A DNA stretch of 32,482 bases. It comes from a bacterium (GTDB lineage: Bacteria; Actinomycetota; Acidimicrobiia; Spongiisociales; ZC4RG35). Position 1 is the stretch's first letter, and each line of letters opens with the position of its first letter. The notes beneath the pieces are model-generated. The model was given only the letters and a program-made list of their open reading frames with translations. It was not told the origin of the DNA and ran no database searches. Both the position numbers and the translations under genes were made by a program. Positions 30,466-32,482 of the stretch are shown one piece after another. The stretch is from positions 1-32,482 of the forward strand of contig JAHEDH010000023.1 in NCBI GenBank assembly GCA_024641285.1, in the 5' to 3' direction.

Positions 30466-31878
30466 TCAGGCTCTCTTGGAATATCGGTTTCGGAGTATCA
30501 CGGCGGCAGCGTTGAGAGTCAACAGAAGAAGAAGCAGCACGAGGATGGCCGCTGCGGCGATGTTCCTGAACTCCTCCTGCGGGAGCGAGGTCCACTGGAA
30601 GATCTGGATGGGCATCGCCGTGTAGTTGGAGAACGGACCGGTCGGATCGGCCGTTATGAAGCCGGCGGCGCCGACGACGATGAGCGGGGCCGTCTCGCCG
30701 ATCGCCCTGGCGACGGCGAGGATCGCACCAGTCAGGATCCCGGGTAGCGCGACTGGCAGCACCTGGGCGCGGACGGTTTGCCACTTGGTCGCTCCGAGGG
30801 CGAGACCGGCCTGGCGCAGCGAGTTCGGCACCGCCTTCAGGGCCTCCTGGGCACTGATGATGACCACCGGCAGGATCAGGAGCCCCAGCGTGATCCCGCC
30901 CGAGAGGATCGTTCGGCCGTTGCTGGCTCCACCTTCGCCGAGGAACAGCGAACCGCTGGTCAACGGTTCGAACGTTCGAACGAGCACAGCCAACCCGAGC
31001 ATCCCGTAGATGATCGAGGGCACACCGGCGAGGTTGTTGATGTTCGTCTGGATGAACTCGTTCAACCGGCTGGGACGAGCGAACTCGACCAAGTAGATCG
31101 CCGCTCCGACACCGACCGGGACTGCGAAGAGCATCGTGATCAACACGAGATACGTGCTGCCGAGGAGGGCCGTGCGTATCCCTGCGATCTCGGGGGTGGA
31201 ACTCTGCGGCGACCGGATGAAGTCGAGGTTGAGCCAGGCGCGCCACTCGAACCGGACTTGATCGACCGTGTAGTCGCCGAAGCGTGCCGGGGATGTCACG
31301 AAGGCGTCGCGGACCGACTGCTCGAAGCCTGCACGGTCGAACAGCGACGGGACGAGGTCGTTCGAAGCGATGACGTCTGGCTGCACGACCCGTTCGCGCA
31401 CCAGCGCCAGGACGTCCGACTCGTTGCGCACGCCGCCCGCGCAGCCGTCGGGCGCCTCGGCGGACGCACAGATCTCGTCCCAGACCTCTTGGGACTCGAA
31501 GACCAGCCGGTCGGCGTAGAAGCGCTGCTCCCGCTCGAGGCGCCGCCCGACACCGCTCGAGACTGACCCTTCGAGCAACCCGACGAGTTGGTCTTTGTCG
31601 AGGCTACCCAGCGAGGTCGAGGCAGGATCGAGACCCAACTCGGCAATGACGTCCTCGGGGTTCTGAGCGTTGACGATCGCGACCAGCCCGAACGCGTCGT
31701 TGATGACGGTGTACAACAGGGTGAAGAGCGCGAGCACGGCGATGATCAGCGCCAGCAGGAATCCGGACTGGGCGACGAAGGATTTGCGGCTACGTGATCG
31801 CAGGAGCGCCACGAACTCGTCGTCCGTCGGGAACTGGTGCTCCCGCTTGACGGGCCTCTCCGGGGCAACGGCTGTCAT
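30466..31878 (-). CDS. pstA: Phosphate ABC transporter permease PstA with large extracytoplasmic insert
   Basis: A 470-residue permease, much longer than the usual 280-300. TM1 is at about 39-60. Residues 61-230 form a mostly hydrophilic insert with one cysteine pair (Cys137, Cys146; [14 protein letters not shown]). The conserved permease domain then runs from about 235: [42 protein letters not shown], the EAA-type loop [21 protein letters not shown] and [14 protein letters not shown]. The ATG overlaps the pstC stop by four bases. It forms the phosphate channel with PstC. The insert would face outside and might contact the binding protein or cell wall; its role is unknown. Confidence 0.93.
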   Translation of the reverse strand: MTAVAPERPVKREHQFPTDDEFVALLRSRSRKSFVAQSGFLLALIIAVLALFTLLYTVINDAFGLVAIVNAQNPEDVIAELGLDPASTSLGSLDKDQLVGLLEGSVSSGVGRRLEREQRFYADRLVFESQEVWDEICASAEAPDGCAGGVRNESDVLALVRERVVQPDVIASNDLVPSLFDRAGFEQSVRDAFVTSPARFGDYTVDQVRFEWRAWLNLDFIRSPQSSTPEIAGIRTALLGSTYLVLITMLFAVPVGVGAAIYLVEFARPSRLNEFIQTNINNLAGVPSIIYGMLGLAVLVRTFEPLTSGSLFLGEGGASNGRTILSGGITLGLLILPVVIISAQEALKAVPNSLRQAGLALGATKWQTVRAQVLPVALPGILTGAILAVARAIGETAPLIVVGAAGFITADPTGPFSNYTAMPIQIFQWTSLPQEEFRNIAAAAILVLLLLLLTLNAAAVILRNRYSKRA

Positions 31879-32482
31879 TCGTAGACCTCCCGGAATCGCT
31901 TGACGAAGCGGCGGCTCAGCACATTGAGACCGAGAGTCATGAAGAACAGTGTCAGCCCGATGGCGAAGATCGAGTTGTAGTCGATGGTGTTGTAGCTCAG
32001 GTCGCCGCTGGAGATCCGCACGATGTGACCGGTCATCGCCTCTCCGGGCACGAATGGATTGAGGATGTAGCCGAACAACGAGTCCTCACCGAGGTGGAAG
32101 TTGCGAGGGGCCGCACCGGCGGCGATGGCGACGACCATGGTCTCCCCCACCGCTCGGGACATCGCCACGACGAAGGCCGCAGCGATCCCCGAGAGGGCCG
32201 CCGGCAGCACGATCCGGGTGGAGACTTCGAGTTTCGAGGCCCCCAATCCGTACGCCGCCTGTCGAAGCGAGTCGGGAACGGCGTGGATGGCATCTTCGGA
32301 CAGCGAGCTCACCAGCGGGATGATGAGGATCCCGACCACGATGCCGGCGGAGGCGACATTGAAGAAGCCGACGACGTTCGAGCCGAGTACGGAGCGCAGC
32401 ACCGGCGTCATGAACGTGAGAGCGAAGAAGCCGTACACCACGGTCGGGATACCGACCAGGACCTCGAGCATCGGCTTGAGGA
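31875..32482 (-). CDS. pstC: Phosphate ABC transporter permease PstC (N-terminus beyond right edge)
   Basis: The C-terminal 202 residues are present and the frame stays open to the window edge, with Leu-Lys-Pro preceding MLEVLVGIPTVVYGFFAL. The EAA-type loop reads RQAAYGLGASKLEVSTRIVLP, and SRAVGETMVVAIAAG is the conserved PstC/PstA motif. NPFVPGEAMTGHIVRIS and LFFMTLGLNVLSRRFVKRFRE complete the terminus. It partners PstA as the other half of the channel; their genes share four bases. The binding protein gene pstS would be expected upstream, outside the window. Confidence 0.94.
   Translation of the reverse strand, partial: LKPMLEVLVGIPTVVYGFFALTFMTPVLRSVLGSNVVGFFNVASAGIVVGILIIPLVSSLSEDAIHAVPDSLRQAAYGLGASKLEVSTRIVLPAALSGIAAAFVVAMSRAVGETMVVAIAAGAAPRNFHLGEDSLFGYILNPFVPGEAMTGHIVRISSGDLSYNTIDYNSIFAIGLTLFFMTLGLNVLSRRFVKRFREVYE

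Overview
The window is GC-rich bacterial DNA, densely packed and read mostly from the minus strand. Gene content points to Actinomycetota. DUF3151, a PspC/LiaF envelope operon, PadR with an HAAS-type partner and SenX3/RegX3-style phosphate signalling all fit. Several exported proteins carry long Thr-rich linkers, a habit I associate with uncultivated Acidimicrobiia-like lineages; this class-level placement is inference only. No rRNA, tRNA, CRISPR array, phage module or transposase gene was seen.

Left part (1-8114): the end of an unknown gene, a type I sulfatase, the mechanosensitive channel MscL, a DUF3151 protein, and a TlpA-like thioredoxin coupled to a CcdA-like membrane protein. Next comes a PadR - (HAAS+NfeD fusion) - SPFH operon facing a PspC - LiaF-like - small membrane protein operon. 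Together these last two look like an envelope/membrane-stress neighbourhood, separated by back-to-back hairpins.

Middle part (8116-19153): a five-gene, overlapping minus-strand operon (FAD oxidoreductase, DUF1365, CFA-type methyltransferase, ferritin-like acyl desaturase, small lipoprotein) looks like a fatty-acid modification pathway. Upstream lie a PQQ-type propeller protein and a CapA-like metallophosphoesterase, both exported. Then come a secreted CHRD-like protein with an EF-hand loop, an orphan PAS sensor kinase, and a four-helix membrane protein closely resembling eukaryotic TMEM97 (EXPERA family).

Right part (19154-32482): a complete Aap/Bzt-type amino acid ABC transporter with enlarged permeases, dxs of the MEP isoprenoid pathway, and a phosphate block (pstC, partial at the edge, pstA, pstB, phoU, PhoB-like regulator, PhoR-like kinase) in which most genes overlap or are separated by only a few bases.

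Non-coding structure is the most unusual content. There are two intergenic elements built from a shared two-hairpin GTCCCC...GGGGG module; one is flanked by an 11-base near-perfect direct repeat. A pair of inverted arrays of 7-bp repeats follows the amino acid transporter ATPase gene. At least six genes lacking a Shine-Dalgarno have TANNNT placed exactly 6 or 7 bases before the ATG, which implies leaderless transcription.
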